Assembly (NCBI GenBank): GCA_030388725.1
Contig: CP128857.1
Coordinates: 682,001-746,000, forward strand
From: Prodigiosinella aquatilis
Lineage (GTDB): Bacteria; Pseudomonadota; Gammaproteobacteria; Enterobacterales; Enterobacteriaceae
Length of the DNA: 64,000 bases
Reading direction: 5' to 3'
Shown: piece by piece, positions 42,935 to 51,863 of the stretch
Layout of the letters: every line of letters starts with the position of its first letter
Numbering within the stretch: the first letter of the stretch is position 1
Notes under the pieces: generated by a model
Seen by the model: only the letters and a program-made list of their open reading frames with translations
Database searches by the model: none
Told to the model about the DNA's origin: nothing
Program-made: the position numbers and the translations under genes

Positions 42935-44475
42935 GCTACACCCTCATTTTCGGCCGGTTGATGAGTGTCGGTATGCTGTTCACCAAAGGCGATATGCATA
43001 ATCGTATCGACGGTCATTTCATCGCCGCTCAGTGCGCCACTGATTTCTCCTTGATGCATGACCAGCACGCGGTCAGCCATCTGCACCACTTCTTCCAAAT
43101 CCGAAGAGATAAAAATAATCGCCACATGCTGTGCGGCAATACTGCGAATCAATTGATAGATATCACTGCGGGCTGATACATCCACACCACGGGTGGGTTC
43201 ATCGATGATCAACAGCAGGGGATTAGCCTCCAGACATTTGGCAATCAGCAATTTTTGTTGATTACCGCCGGACAAGGTTCGAACAGGCTGTTCGAGATGG
43301 TTAAATTTAATGTTGAGTGCCCGGCGGTAGCGCTCCAGTGTCGCGGCTTCCTGTGCCGGATGGGTCCACACTCCCTGACGGTCATGCGTCAGGGAACACA
43401 CATTCCAGCTCAGCGGGGCATCAAGGTAGAGACCGGAAGCCTGACGGTCTTCAGGCAGATAAACCAACCCGGTCGTTAAGCGATCGACGATTTTCATCGT
43501 AGTGATATCAACGTCTTCCAGTGTAATACGGCCGCTGCTGGCAGGACGTAGGCCATATAATGTCTCGGCCAGCTCCGTTCTGCCTGCGCCAACTACGCCC
43601 GCTAATCCGAGAATTTCACCGGCCCGGATTTCAAAGGAGATATGCATGAATCCTTCACCACTCAGGTCTGCCACTTGCATTACTGGTTGATGAGTGCGGC
43701 GGTTGCCCGGCAGCTCCAGCCATAATTTTTGTGTATCACTTAACGCCCCGTTTTTACTCTGTGGCGTAATGGCCTGAATAATGGTTTCGGTAGAAAAATC
43801 CGCGGTGGCGCCGCTCAACGCAATGCCGCCATCACGCATGACACTGACCCAGTCAGCCAGTTGGCGGATTTCAGGCAATTTATGAGAAATAAAGACGACA
43901 CCGACGCCCTGTTGCAGCAATATTTTGATCTGGCTGAATAAACGATTGGCTTCGGCGGGCGTTAATGAGGCGGTTGGTTCATCAAGGATTAAAATACGCG
44001 AGTCGCGCATCAGGCCGCGCATAATTTCCACTAACTGTTGATCGGCAACATTGAGCGAACCGGCGCTGACAGACAGATCCAGACGGCAACCCAGACTTTC
44101 CAGCAACTGGGCCATTTTCTTTTTATCAGCTTGATGTTTTGGCAAACGGAACAGGATATTTTCCTGCACCGAAAGATTGGCAAACAACATCGGCTCTTGC
44201 GGAACCAGATAAATACCTAACTGATGCGCTTTCGCCGGCGTGAGGTCGGAGCATGGCTGCCCATTAATCTCGATGATGCCACTATCCGGCGGTAAGACTC
44301 CGGCAATGATTTTCATCAGTGTGGATTTACCCGCACCATTCCCCCCGAGCAGTGCATGGACCTGACCAGACCGTAAAGTGAAATCGATACTTTTCAATAC
44401 CACAACGCCAGAAAACTGCTTGCTGATACCTCGAACCTGGAGCAGCGGTGGCGAAGGGGAGACGGTGTATGGCAT
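42928..44475 (-). CDS. lsrA: AI-2 ABC transporter ATP-binding protein LsrA
   Basis: This 515-residue ATPase has two nucleotide-binding domains, as in RbsA/XylG. The first has Walker A GGNGAGKSTL near 43 and Walker B RILILDEPTASL near 162. The second has ARTELAETLYGL at the Walker A position, which is degenerate as usual for these proteins, then a signature RTLSGGNQQKLL near 402 and Walker B LLLIIDEPTRGVD. It powers AI-2 import through LsrCD. It is the first gene of the operon, diverging from lsrR. Confidence 0.95.
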   Translation of the reverse strand: MPYTVSPSPPLLQVRGISKQFSGVVVLKSIDFTLRSGQVHALLGGNGAGKSTLMKIIAGVLPPDSGIIEINGQPCSDLTPAKAHQLGIYLVPQEPMLFANLSVQENILFRLPKHQADKKKMAQLLESLGCRLDLSVSAGSLNVADQQLVEIMRGLMRDSRILILDEPTASLTPAEANRLFSQIKILLQQGVGVVFISHKLPEIRQLADWVSVMRDGGIALSGATADFSTETIIQAITPQSKNGALSDTQKLWLELPGNRRTHQPVMQVADLSGEGFMHISFEIRAGEILGLAGVVGAGRTELAETLYGLRPASSGRITLEDVDITTMKIVDRLTTGLVYLPEDRQASGLYLDAPLSWNVCSLTHDRQGVWTHPAQEAATLERYRRALNIKFNHLEQPVRTLSGGNQQKLLIAKCLEANPLLLIIDEPTRGVDVSARSDIYQLIRSIAAQHVAIIFISSDLEEVVQMADRVLVMHQGEISGALSGDEMTVDTIMHIAFGEQHTDTHQPAENEGVAC

Positions 44476-44497
44476 CAGTGGCTCCTGGTGATCGAAA

Positions 44498-44615
44498 TGA
44501 ACAAAAATAATTTAAAAATAAAAATGTTCAAAAAAAGATAGCTTGATAATCCCTTAATTGGCGTAATCAATGTCACATTTTTGTGAATAAAAATATTTAA
44601 ATTAAAATGTGTTCA
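44498..44615. promoter_or_regulatory. Divergent lsrA/lsrR control region with TGAACA/TGTTCA repeats
   Basis: The 44476-44758 spacer is extremely AT rich. TGAACA at 44498-44503 faces TGTTCA at 44525-44530, forming an inverted repeat, and another TGTTCA lies at 44610-44615. In E. coli LsrR represses both divergent promoters until bound by phospho-AI-2. These repeats are my candidates for its binding sites; I saw no good CRP box, although CRP control is known in E. coli. Confidence 0.4.
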
Positions 44616-44758
44616 AATATGTTGAGTAAACTGTTAGCGTGACTATCCAGTGGAATATGACCATGACGCACAGTTTCAGTCTGGGGATAAGAAAACAGTC
44701 AGTAATGATGAAAGAAAAACCAACCATGAAAGAAAAGTCGGTGAGCAAAGAAAAAAAC

Positions 44759-45718
44759 ATGTCGTCCAACGATGAATACAAATATCCGGGTAATAGCATG
44801 AGTGAAGAGGAACTGCTCGCTCGCATTGCGTGGTTTTATTATCACGATGGCTTAACACAAGGGGATATTGGCGAACTGCTGGGGTTGGCCCGATTAAAAG
44901 TTTCCAGGTTACTGGAAAAGGGTCGGCAGTCTGGTGTGATTCGGGTACAGATTAATTCACGCTACGAAGGCTGTCTGGAACTGGAAAACATACTGCAACA
45001 GCGCTTTGGCCTTAAGCATATTCGTATCTTGCCTTCTCTGGCTGATCCTGGCATCAGCAGTCGGCTGGGTATCGGTGCCGCGCATTTATTGATGGCGTTG
45101 GTACAGCCGCAACAACTACTGGCTGTGGGTTTCGGTGAAACCACCATGTCTGCCTTGCAACATCTGAGTGGTTTTATCGCGTCGCAGCAAGTTCGCCTGG
45201 TAACGTTATCTGGTGGTGTCGGTTCTTATATGACGGGAATCGGTCAGTTGGATGCCGCCTGCCAGGTCAGCATTATTCCTGCGCCGCTGCGAGCATCCAG
45301 TGCCAGCGTTGCCGACACATTCCGTCAGGAAAACAGTGTTCGTGATGTGATGCTGGCTGCGTGTGCAGCCGATGTGGCGGTAGTTGGCATCGGTTCAGTC
45401 AATCAGAAAAAAGAGGCCACCATTTTGCGCTCCGGCTATATCAGTGAAGGCGAGCAATTGATGTTCAGCCGTAAAGGCGCGGTTGGTGACATCCTTGGCT
45501 ACTTTATGCAGGCCGATGGCTCCCTGGTTCCGGACATGCAGATTCATCAGGAATTGATTGGTATTTCGTTGACAGATCTCACCACTATCCCGACCGTTAT
45601 CGGCGTGGCAGGTGGTGTGGAAAAATCAGACGTCATTGTCGCCGCATTGCAGGGGAAGTATGTGAATGCGTTGGTGACGGATGAGGCAACGGCTCGGTCA
45701 GTAATTAATTTGATTTAA
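44759..45718 (+). CDS. lsrR: AI-2-responsive transcriptional repressor LsrR (SorC family)
   Basis: This 319-residue protein has an N-terminal winged helix-turn-helix (ARIAWFYYHDGLTQGDIGELL...LKVSRLLEKGRQSG) and a sugar-binding SorC effector domain that senses phospho-AI-2. Segments such as GFGETTMSALQHLSG and LSGGVGSYMTGIGQLDAA are conserved with E. coli LsrR (317). The open frame begins up to 40 codons earlier (GTG at 44639, other ATGs between) with a Lys/Glu-rich stretch. I choose the ATG at 44759 on family length, but ribosome binding sites do not decide it. It is divergent from lsrA. Confidence 0.92.
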   Translation: MSSNDEYKYPGNSMSEEELLARIAWFYYHDGLTQGDIGELLGLARLKVSRLLEKGRQSGVIRVQINSRYEGCLELENILQQRFGLKHIRILPSLADPGISSRLGIGAAHLLMALVQPQQLLAVGFGETTMSALQHLSGFIASQQVRLVTLSGGVGSYMTGIGQLDAACQVSIIPAPLRASSASVADTFRQENSVRDVMLAACAADVAVVGIGSVNQKKEATILRSGYISEGEQLMFSRKGAVGDILGYFMQADGSLVPDMQIHQELIGISLTDLTTIPTVIGVAGGVEKSDVIVAALQGKYVNALVTDEATARSVINLI

Positions 45719-45720
45719 TT

Positions 45721-46010
45721 GGCTATTTCTCTTGTCAGCTTGAGATTGGACTGTGCTCGTTACCGTCACATACTACGTGTATGCTCCGGTCCCTGCGCGC
45801 AGTCCGCACTCAATCTGACGGCGACAATAACGCCAATTAAGTGTCAGTTGCAGGCTATTTCTCTTGCCAGCTTGAGATTGGGCTGTGCTCGTTACCGTCA
45901 CATACTACGTGTATGCTCCGGTCCCTGCGCGCAGTCCGCACTCAATCTGACGGCGACAATAACGCCAATTAAGTGTCAGTTGCAGGCTATTTCTCTTGCC
46001 AGCTTGAGAT
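45721..46010 (+). repeat. 132-bp tandem repeat (2.2 copies) between lsrR and lsrK
   Basis: Unit starts are at 45721, 45853 and 45985 (the last copy is 26 bp). The two full copies differ at only two positions in the part compared (GTCAGC/GCCAGC and TTGGAC/TTGGGC). Each unit contains inverted repeats CCGTCA/TGACGG and CATAC/GTATG and could fold as a compact structure. Because 132 is a multiple of three, one frame stays open through all copies; I regard that frame as non-coding. It begins two bases after the lsrR stop. Confidence 0.9.
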
Positions 46011-46108
46011 GGATTTAACTTTTGATGTGAGTAGTGGGGGATTTCCCCGTGGGAGACAGAATTATTCGCGAATTGATATAAAAATCACTTAAAACAGAGG
46101 AACGCGTA

Positions 46109-47704
46109 ATGAGTCAGCTCTGTACAACAACTACCGCATCGGGTGATTACCTGATGGCGTTGGATGCCGGTACTGGCAGTGTCCGGGCCGTGATATTTGA
46201 TCTTAACGGCAATCAGATAGCGGCCGGACAGGCTGAGTGGATACATTTACCGGTGCCTGATGTACCAGGATCGATGGAGTTTGATTTGACGACTAACTGG
46301 CAATTGACGTGCCAGTGTATTCGTCAGGCACTGCATCTGGCTAATCTGCCGTCCAGTGCTATCCGCGCGGTAGCCGCCTGCTCAATGCGCGAAGGGATTG
46401 TGCTCTATGATCGCAGTGGTACGCCGATCTGGGCTTGTGCCAATGTGGACGCACGCGCCAGCCATGAAGTCAGTGAGCTAAAAGAGTTGCACAATGATGG
46501 GTTTGAATTGGAGGTCTATCAGTGTTCCGGTCAGACGCTGGCATTGAGCGCGATGCCCCGGTTGTTATGGTTGGCTCATCATCGTCCGGATATTTACCGC
46601 CAGGCGGGTACGTTAACGATGATAAGTGATTGGCTGGCCAATATGCTCAGTGGCGAGCTGGCCGTCGATCCTTCGAATGCCGGGACGACTGGCATGCTGG
46701 ATTTGTCCACTCGCGACTGGCAACCGACGTTGCTGGAAATGGCTGGGCTGCGGGCTGACATTTTATCGCCGGTAAAAGAGACTGGAACCTTGCTGGGGCA
46801 TGTCACGGCACAGGCTGCCGACGCCTGTGGTTTACTGGCGGGAACGCCGGTAGTCATGGGCGGTGGTGATGTACAATTGGGTTGCCTGGGATTGGGTGTG
46901 GTACAACCGGGGCAGACGGCGGTATTGGGAGGGACATTCTGGCAGCAGGTCGTTAACTTGCCAAAGCCGATTACCGATCCCAATATGAATACCCGAATTA
47001 ACCCCCATGTCATTCCCGGCATGGTGCAAGCGGAGTCCATCAGCTTCTTTACCGGTTTGACCATGCGTTGGTTCCGTGATGCGTTTTGTGCCGAAGAGAA
47101 ACTGCTGGCCCAGCGGTTGGGGGTGGATACCTACAGTTTGTTGGAGGATATGGCGGCCAGAGTGCCGGCTGGCGCTTACGGGGTAATGCCGATTTTCTCT
47201 GATGTGATGCGGTTTAAGTCGTGGTATCACGCCGCCCCTTCTTTTATCAACCTCTCCATTGATCCTGAAAAATGCAACAAAGCCACGTTATTCCGTGCGC
47301 TGGAAGAGAATGCGGCTATCGTCTCCGCTTGCAATCTGGCCGAAATCGCTAAATTCTCCGGCGTGAAAGCCTCGTCTGTCGTCTTTGCCGGCGGGGGATC
47401 GAAAGGTAAGCTGTGGAGCCAGATTCTGGCGGATGTGACCGGTATCCCGGTACAGGTGCCGGTGGTAAAAGAAGCCACCGCGTTAGGCTGTGCCATTGCC
47501 GCCGGCGTGGGCGTCGGGTTGTATGATGCCCTGGATAAAACCGGTGAGCGGCTGGTGCGCTGGGAGCGGGAATTTATCCCGAACACAGCACATCAGGCGC
47601 TATATCAGGCAGCAAAAACCAACTGGCAAGCGGTGTATACCGATCAACTGACGCTGGTGGACAGTGGGTTGACGACCTCGCTCTGGAAGGCGCCTGGCCT
47701 GTGA
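46109..47704 (+). CDS. lsrK: Autoinducer-2 kinase LsrK
   Basis: This 531-residue FGGY-family sugar kinase phosphorylates imported AI-2 (DPD), producing the inducer of LsrR. The N-terminal ATPase segment LMALDAGTGSVRAVIFDLNG, the central GTTGMLDLSTRDW and VMGGGDVQLGCLGLG, and the C-terminal FAGGGSKGKLWSQILADVTG are family hallmarks. Length and sequence agree with E. coli LsrK (530). Unlike in E. coli, lsrK follows lsrR in the same direction after the repeat region. A strong terminator-like hairpin follows 104 bp downstream. Confidence 0.95.
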   Translation: MSQLCTTTTASGDYLMALDAGTGSVRAVIFDLNGNQIAAGQAEWIHLPVPDVPGSMEFDLTTNWQLTCQCIRQALHLANLPSSAIRAVAACSMREGIVLYDRSGTPIWACANVDARASHEVSELKELHNDGFELEVYQCSGQTLALSAMPRLLWLAHHRPDIYRQAGTLTMISDWLANMLSGELAVDPSNAGTTGMLDLSTRDWQPTLLEMAGLRADILSPVKETGTLLGHVTAQAADACGLLAGTPVVMGGGDVQLGCLGLGVVQPGQTAVLGGTFWQQVVNLPKPITDPNMNTRINPHVIPGMVQAESISFFTGLTMRWFRDAFCAEEKLLAQRLGVDTYSLLEDMAARVPAGAYGVMPIFSDVMRFKSWYHAAPSFINLSIDPEKCNKATLFRALEENAAIVSACNLAEIAKFSGVKASSVVFAGGGSKGKLWSQILADVTGIPVQVPVVKEATALGCAIAAGVGVGLYDALDKTGERLVRWEREFIPNTAHQALYQAAKTNWQAVYTDQLTLVDSGLTTSLWKAPGL

Positions 47705-47807
47705 AATTGTCCGATCGAATGTCGGGTTGTATGCATCACTGCCATCTGATGAATGCCTGATGCCTCTGGTATGACGTCAATGGCACGGGTAACGTAAACG
47801 TTTGGTG

Positions 47808-47833
47808 AAATCCCCGCGCGAGCGCGGGGATTT
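47808..47833 (+). terminator. Terminator-like hairpin after lsrK
   Basis: The strong symmetrical stem AAATCCCCGCGC/GCGCGGGGATTT lies 104 bp after lsrK. The symmetrical A/T flanks would allow it to act in either direction. Confidence 0.6.
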
Positions 47834-47852
47834 GCGGCCCAATAAGTGATGT

Positions 47853-47950
47853 TTAACCGGCTAACAGTGCCGCGTAACGGCTGATATCGACGTTACCACC
47901 GCTGATAATCATCCCGATTCGTTTCCCTTTCAGTTGTGAACTCACCTCGT
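47853..47950 (-). pseudogene. C-terminal relic of a threonine/serine dehydratase-like gene
   Basis: Reading leftward, the sequence ends in KGKRIGMIISGGNVDISRYAALLAG and a TAA whose complement is at 47853-47855. This is the characteristic C-terminus of PLP-dependent threonine/serine ammonia-lyases. Upstream of about 47950 the homology stops and no dehydratase body is present, so only about 32 codons survive. It lies in the 650-bp lsrK-deoC gap. Confidence 0.6.
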
Positions 47951-48073
47951 GTGTACCATGGAATCGAATTGATACAAGTTCAAGGATTCTGTGCCATGCG
48001 TTATTTTGGCGCCGTCACAGACGAAATAGACAAACAGTAAAATCAGCAGCGCATGGTTTGTTATTTGTTTTGA

Positions 48074-48141
48074 TGTGATAATAATTACATCTAATGTGAT
48101 TTATTTGCCTTTATTTACCCATTTATGTGAATAAAATTACA
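48074..48141 (+). promoter_or_regulatory. deoP2-like control region: two CRP sites upstream of deoC
   Basis: TGTGA-N6-TTACA occurs at 48074-48089 and again at 48126-48141; the centres are 52 bp apart. E. coli deoP2 has the same architecture, two CRP sites about 52-53 bp apart with CytR held between them. Transcription would start near 48174, leaving a long leader to the deoC start at 48356. I did not resolve a clear -10 or a CytR box. Confidence 0.6.
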
Positions 48142-48355
48142 AACAAACGTGTCGATGTAGGTCCAAATATCAGGGAACGGGTGAATACGCACCTGTTAGT
48201 GATGAATGATGGTAATGGCGGTGGGTTTGGTTACTCGACACGAGTCCCCTGCTGAGTGCTATTCTCAGTGAATCCGAATACCGTGTATTACTTAAATATC
48301 GCTGGCCCTGCTTTTGTATTTACCGATGAAACTGACTGAAGCGTTGGAGTATTGT

Positions 48356-49108
48356 ATGACCGAGTTAACCGCTGCGGCGCAGCGTGCATTGGGTTTGATG
48401 GATTTAACCACCCTGAATGATGACGATACCGATGAAAAAGTGACCGCACTTTGCCATCAGGCCAATAGCCCGGCCGGCAAGACGGCCGCCATCTGCATTT
48501 ATCCCCGCTTTATTCCGCTGGCCCGCAAGACGTTGCGTGAGCAGGGCACGCCGGACATCCGCATTGCGACGGTGACCAACTTCCCACACGGTAATGATGA
48601 TATTGCCATTGCTGTGGCGGAAACCAACGCTGCTATCGCCTATGGCGCAGATGAAGTGGATGTGGTGTTCCCGTATCGTGCGTTGATAGCGGGAGATGCC
48701 CACGTGGGTTTTAAACTGGTGCAGGCATGCAAAGACGCGTGTGATGCTGCCAGTGTGTTGCTGAAAGTGATTATCGAAACCGGCGAGCTGAAAGAGGATG
48801 CGTTGATCCGCCAGGCCAGCGAGATAGCCATTGATGCTGGTGCCGATTTTATTAAAACCTCCACCGGTAAAGTGCCGGTCAACGCGACTCTGCATAGCGC
48901 GGAGGTGATGCTGAGCGTCATCCGTGATAAGGGTGTTGGTGAGCGGGTCGGTTTTAAAGCGGCGGGCGGTGTGCGTACTGCTGAGGATGCGGCTCAGTAT
49001 TTGCGACTTGCCGATACGATTATGGGTACCAGTTGGGCTGATGCGCGTCATTTCCGTTTTGGCGCTTCCAGCTTACTGGGTAGCCTGTTAAATACGCTGG
49101 GACACTAA
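48356..49108 (+). CDS. deoC: Deoxyribose-phosphate aldolase
   Basis: This 250-residue class I aldolase cleaves 2-deoxyribose-5-phosphate to glyceraldehyde-3-phosphate and acetaldehyde. The Schiff-base lysine is in GADFIKTSTGK near 167, with DEVDVVFPYRAL near 99 and GFKAAGGVRT near 201 (second active-site lysine). The open frame begins 14 codons earlier; the ATG at 48356 follows GGAG and starts MTELTAAAQRAL like the E. coli protein. The C-terminus is slightly shorter than E. coli (259), ending at LNTLGH. It is the first gene of deoCABD. Confidence 0.95.
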   Translation: MTELTAAAQRALGLMDLTTLNDDDTDEKVTALCHQANSPAGKTAAICIYPRFIPLARKTLREQGTPDIRIATVTNFPHGNDDIAIAVAETNAAIAYGADEVDVVFPYRALIAGDAHVGFKLVQACKDACDAASVLLKVIIETGELKEDALIRQASEIAIDAGADFIKTSTGKVPVNATLHSAEVMLSVIRDKGVGERVGFKAAGGVRTAEDAAQYLRLADTIMGTSWADARHFRFGASSLLGSLLNTLGH

Positions 49109-49197
49109 ACTGTCGCTGTGCATCGTGGTTACTGATGATCCCGTAAATCCCGATGCTACGGTATTGATCAACCGTCCCTTATGCTGGAGAAAACACC

Positions 49198-50541
49198 TTG
49201 TTTCTGATTCAGGAGATCATTCGTAAAAAGCGTGATGGGCAGCCGCTTAGTGCGGAAGAAATCCGCTTTTTCGTTAACGGTATCTGTGACAACACGGTAT
49301 CGGAAGGGCAAATTGCGGCACTGGCCATGACCATCTATTTCCATGATATGACCATGGAGGAGCGCGTCGCGCTAACACTGGCAATGCGTGATTCCGGTAC
49401 GGTTCTTGACTGGAAAAGCCTCAATCTTAACGGACCGCTGGTGGATAAACACTCCACCGGCGGTGTCGGTGATGTGACCTCGTTGATGCTGGGGCCGATG
49501 ATAGCTGCCTGCGGTGGCTATGTGCCGATGATTTCCGGGCGGGGTCTGGGACATACCGGAGGAACACTGGATAAGCTGGAGTCGATTCCTGGTCTGGACA
49601 TTTTTCCCGACAATGACGAATTCCGTCGGATTATCCAACAGGTGGGTGTGGCGATTATCGGCCAGACGAATTCACTGGCACCCGCGGATAAGCGGTTCTA
49701 TGCCACGCGGGATATCACCGCCACGGTGGACTCCATCCCGCTGATTACCGCCTCCATTCTGGCGAAAAAACTGGCGGAAGGACTGGACGCGCTGGTAATG
49801 GATGTAAAAGTGGGGTCGGGCGCGTTTATGCCGACCTATGAACAGTCTGAGCAACTGGCGCTGGCGATTGTCGGCGTGGCCAATAGCGCTGGATGCTGTA
49901 CCAGTGCGTTGTTAACGGATATGAATCAGGTGTTGGCATCCAGCGCGGGGAATGCGCTGGAGGTCCGGGAGGCGGTGCGTTTTCTGACGGGAGAACACCG
50001 TAATCCGCGATTGTATGAAGTCACTATGGCGCTGTGTGAAGACATGCTGCTGGCGGGACATCTGTCGAACAACCGTGCGGATGCCCGGTCGCGTTTGCAG
50101 GCAGTGCTGGATAATGGTAAGGCGGCGGAGGTATTTGGCCGCATGGTAGCCGCACAGCGTGGACCGGTGGATTTCGTCGAGCATCATGATCGTTATCTCT
50201 CTTCCGCTACGCTGAGCAAACCGGTGTTTGCCGAACATGATGGGATCGTCAGCACGATGGACACCCGTGCGCTGGGGATGGCGGTGGTAGCGCTGGGTGG
50301 TGGTCGCCGTCAGGCGGGTGCTAGTATTGATCATCGTGTTGGGCTGAGCGACATGGTCAGTCTGGGAGACCGTGTGGATTCGCAGCGTCCGCTGGCGATT
50401 ATTCATGCCAATACAGAAGCGCAATGGCGACAGGCAGAGCAGGAAGTCCGGGCAGCAATTGTTGTCAGTGACTGCGCTCCAGAGCCACTGCCGATAATTT
50501 ATCGTCGGTTAAGCGCAGAGGACGTCTCGCTTTCCGATTGA
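49198..50541 (+). CDS. deoA: Thymidine phosphorylase
   Basis: This 447-residue enzyme splits thymidine and deoxyuridine to base plus deoxyribose-1-phosphate. The pyrimidine-nucleoside phosphorylase signature SGRGLGHTGGTLDKLESIPG is near 112, preceded by DKHSTGGVGDVTSL near 83, and the phosphate- and base-binding residues are intact. The start is a TTG at 49198 (reading FLIQEIIRKKRDG next), which agrees with the E. coli N-terminus, with TGCTGGAGAA upstream. Second gene of the deo operon. Confidence 0.95.
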   Translation: MFLIQEIIRKKRDGQPLSAEEIRFFVNGICDNTVSEGQIAALAMTIYFHDMTMEERVALTLAMRDSGTVLDWKSLNLNGPLVDKHSTGGVGDVTSLMLGPMIAACGGYVPMISGRGLGHTGGTLDKLESIPGLDIFPDNDEFRRIIQQVGVAIIGQTNSLAPADKRFYATRDITATVDSIPLITASILAKKLAEGLDALVMDVKVGSGAFMPTYEQSEQLALAIVGVANSAGCCTSALLTDMNQVLASSAGNALEVREAVRFLTGEHRNPRLYEVTMALCEDMLLAGHLSNNRADARSRLQAVLDNGKAAEVFGRMVAAQRGPVDFVEHHDRYLSSATLSKPVFAEHDGIVSTMDTRALGMAVVALGGGRRQAGASIDHRVGLSDMVSLGDRVDSQRPLAIIHANTEAQWRQAEQEVRAAIVVSDCAPEPLPIIYRRLSAEDVSLSD

Positions 50542-50583
50542 AAGCGGCGCAAATCGCCGATAAAGAACACAGGAGATAACAAC

Positions 50584-51807
50584 ATGAAACGTGCATTTAT
50601 TATGGTGCTCGACTCATTTGGCATCGGTAGTGCTGCCGATGCCGCAAAGTTTGGTGATGCTGGCTCAGATACACTAGGCCATATTGCGCAAGTTTGTGCG
50701 GCGGGCAAAGCCGATCAGGGTCGTAAAGGCCCGTTGTATTTGCCAAATCTGAGCCGTCTCGGATTGGGTAAAGCGGCGGAAGAATCTACCGGACATTTCC
50801 CGGCAGGACTGGATGCACAAGCAGAAATCGTCGGCGCTTACGCTTACGCCAGCGAAATCTCCTCTGGTAAAGATACACCGTCGGGTCATTGGGAAATAGC
50901 TGGCGTGCCGGTGCTGTTTGACTGGGATTATTTTCTTGATGAACAGAACAGCTTTCCACCGACCCTGTTGGACAAGCTGGTACAACGCGCCGAACTGCCA
51001 GGTTATCTCGGTAACTGCCATGCTTCCGGTACGGTAATTCTGGATAAACTCGGCGAAGAACACATGAAAACCGGCAAGCCGATTTTCTACACTTCAGCAG
51101 ATTCGGTGTTTCAGATCGCCTGTCATGAAGAGACCTTTGGGCTGGAAAAACTGTACGCGCTGTGTGAGATAGCACGCGAAGAATTGGATGCAGGCAACTA
51201 CAATATTGGCCGCGTGATTGCTCGTCCATTTGTGGGCGACAAAGCGGGAAATTTCCAGCGAACCGGTAACCGTCACGATCTGGCGGTTGAGCCTCCGGCG
51301 CCGACTGTGCTGAAAAAGCTGGTGGAAGAAAAAGGCGGAGAAGTGGTCTCGGTGGGTAAAATCGCTGATATTTATGCCAATGTAGGGATTACCCAAAAAG
51401 TGAAGGCCACCGGTCTTGATGCGTTGTTTGACGCGACTTTGGCACAGATGGATCGGGCAGGTGATAACACCATTGTGTTCACTAATTTTGTGGATTTTGA
51501 TTCCTCCTATGGTCACCGTCGTGATGTGGCTGGTTATGCGGCTGCGCTGGAGTTATTTGACCGTCGCCTGCCGGAAATGCTGGCGAAAGTCACTGGGGAA
51601 GATATCTTGATCCTGAGCGCCGATCACGGTTGCGACCCCACCTGGCCGGGTACTGAGCATACCCGCGAGCATGTGCCGGTGCTGATGTACGGTCCACGGG
51701 TACTGCCGGGTTCCCGGGGGCATCGCACCACGTTTGCGGATATCGGACAAACGGTCGCATGTTATTTTGGCTTGTCACCGATGGATTACGGTAAATCGAT
51801 GCTCTGA
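50584..51807 (+). CDS. deoB: Phosphopentomutase
   Basis: This 407-residue alkaline-phosphatase-superfamily enzyme converts deoxyribose-1-phosphate to the 5-phosphate used by DeoC. Metal ligands appear in the N-terminal MVLDSFGIG and in the C-terminal ILSADHGCDPTWPGTEHTREHVPVLMYG. The phosphorylatable Thr is in GKDTPSGHWE near 97. The length equals E. coli DeoB. It is third in the operon, 42 bp after deoA with an AGGAGA site. Confidence 0.96.
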   Translation: MKRAFIMVLDSFGIGSAADAAKFGDAGSDTLGHIAQVCAAGKADQGRKGPLYLPNLSRLGLGKAAEESTGHFPAGLDAQAEIVGAYAYASEISSGKDTPSGHWEIAGVPVLFDWDYFLDEQNSFPPTLLDKLVQRAELPGYLGNCHASGTVILDKLGEEHMKTGKPIFYTSADSVFQIACHEETFGLEKLYALCEIAREELDAGNYNIGRVIARPFVGDKAGNFQRTGNRHDLAVEPPAPTVLKKLVEEKGGEVVSVGKIADIYANVGITQKVKATGLDALFDATLAQMDRAGDNTIVFTNFVDFDSSYGHRRDVAGYAAALELFDRRLPEMLAKVTGEDILILSADHGCDPTWPGTEHTREHVPVLMYGPRVLPGSRGHRTTFADIGQTVACYFGLSPMDYGKSML

Positions 51808-51863
51808 CCCAGGTTGGAGTATGCGCGATATTATTTTTACGTTGATGAAGAGGGAAGAGAAGG

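Noticed and set aside
44570..44590. CRP site in the lsrA-lsrR spacer
   Set aside because: The TCACATTTTTGTGA string has its half-sites in the wrong orientation and spacing for CRP.
45719..46018. 99-codon open frame running through the tandem repeats after lsrR
   Set aside because: It exists only because the repeat period (132) is divisible by three; it abuts the lsrR stop, lacks a ribosome binding site and translates to a Cys/Arg-rich duplicated text with no family features.
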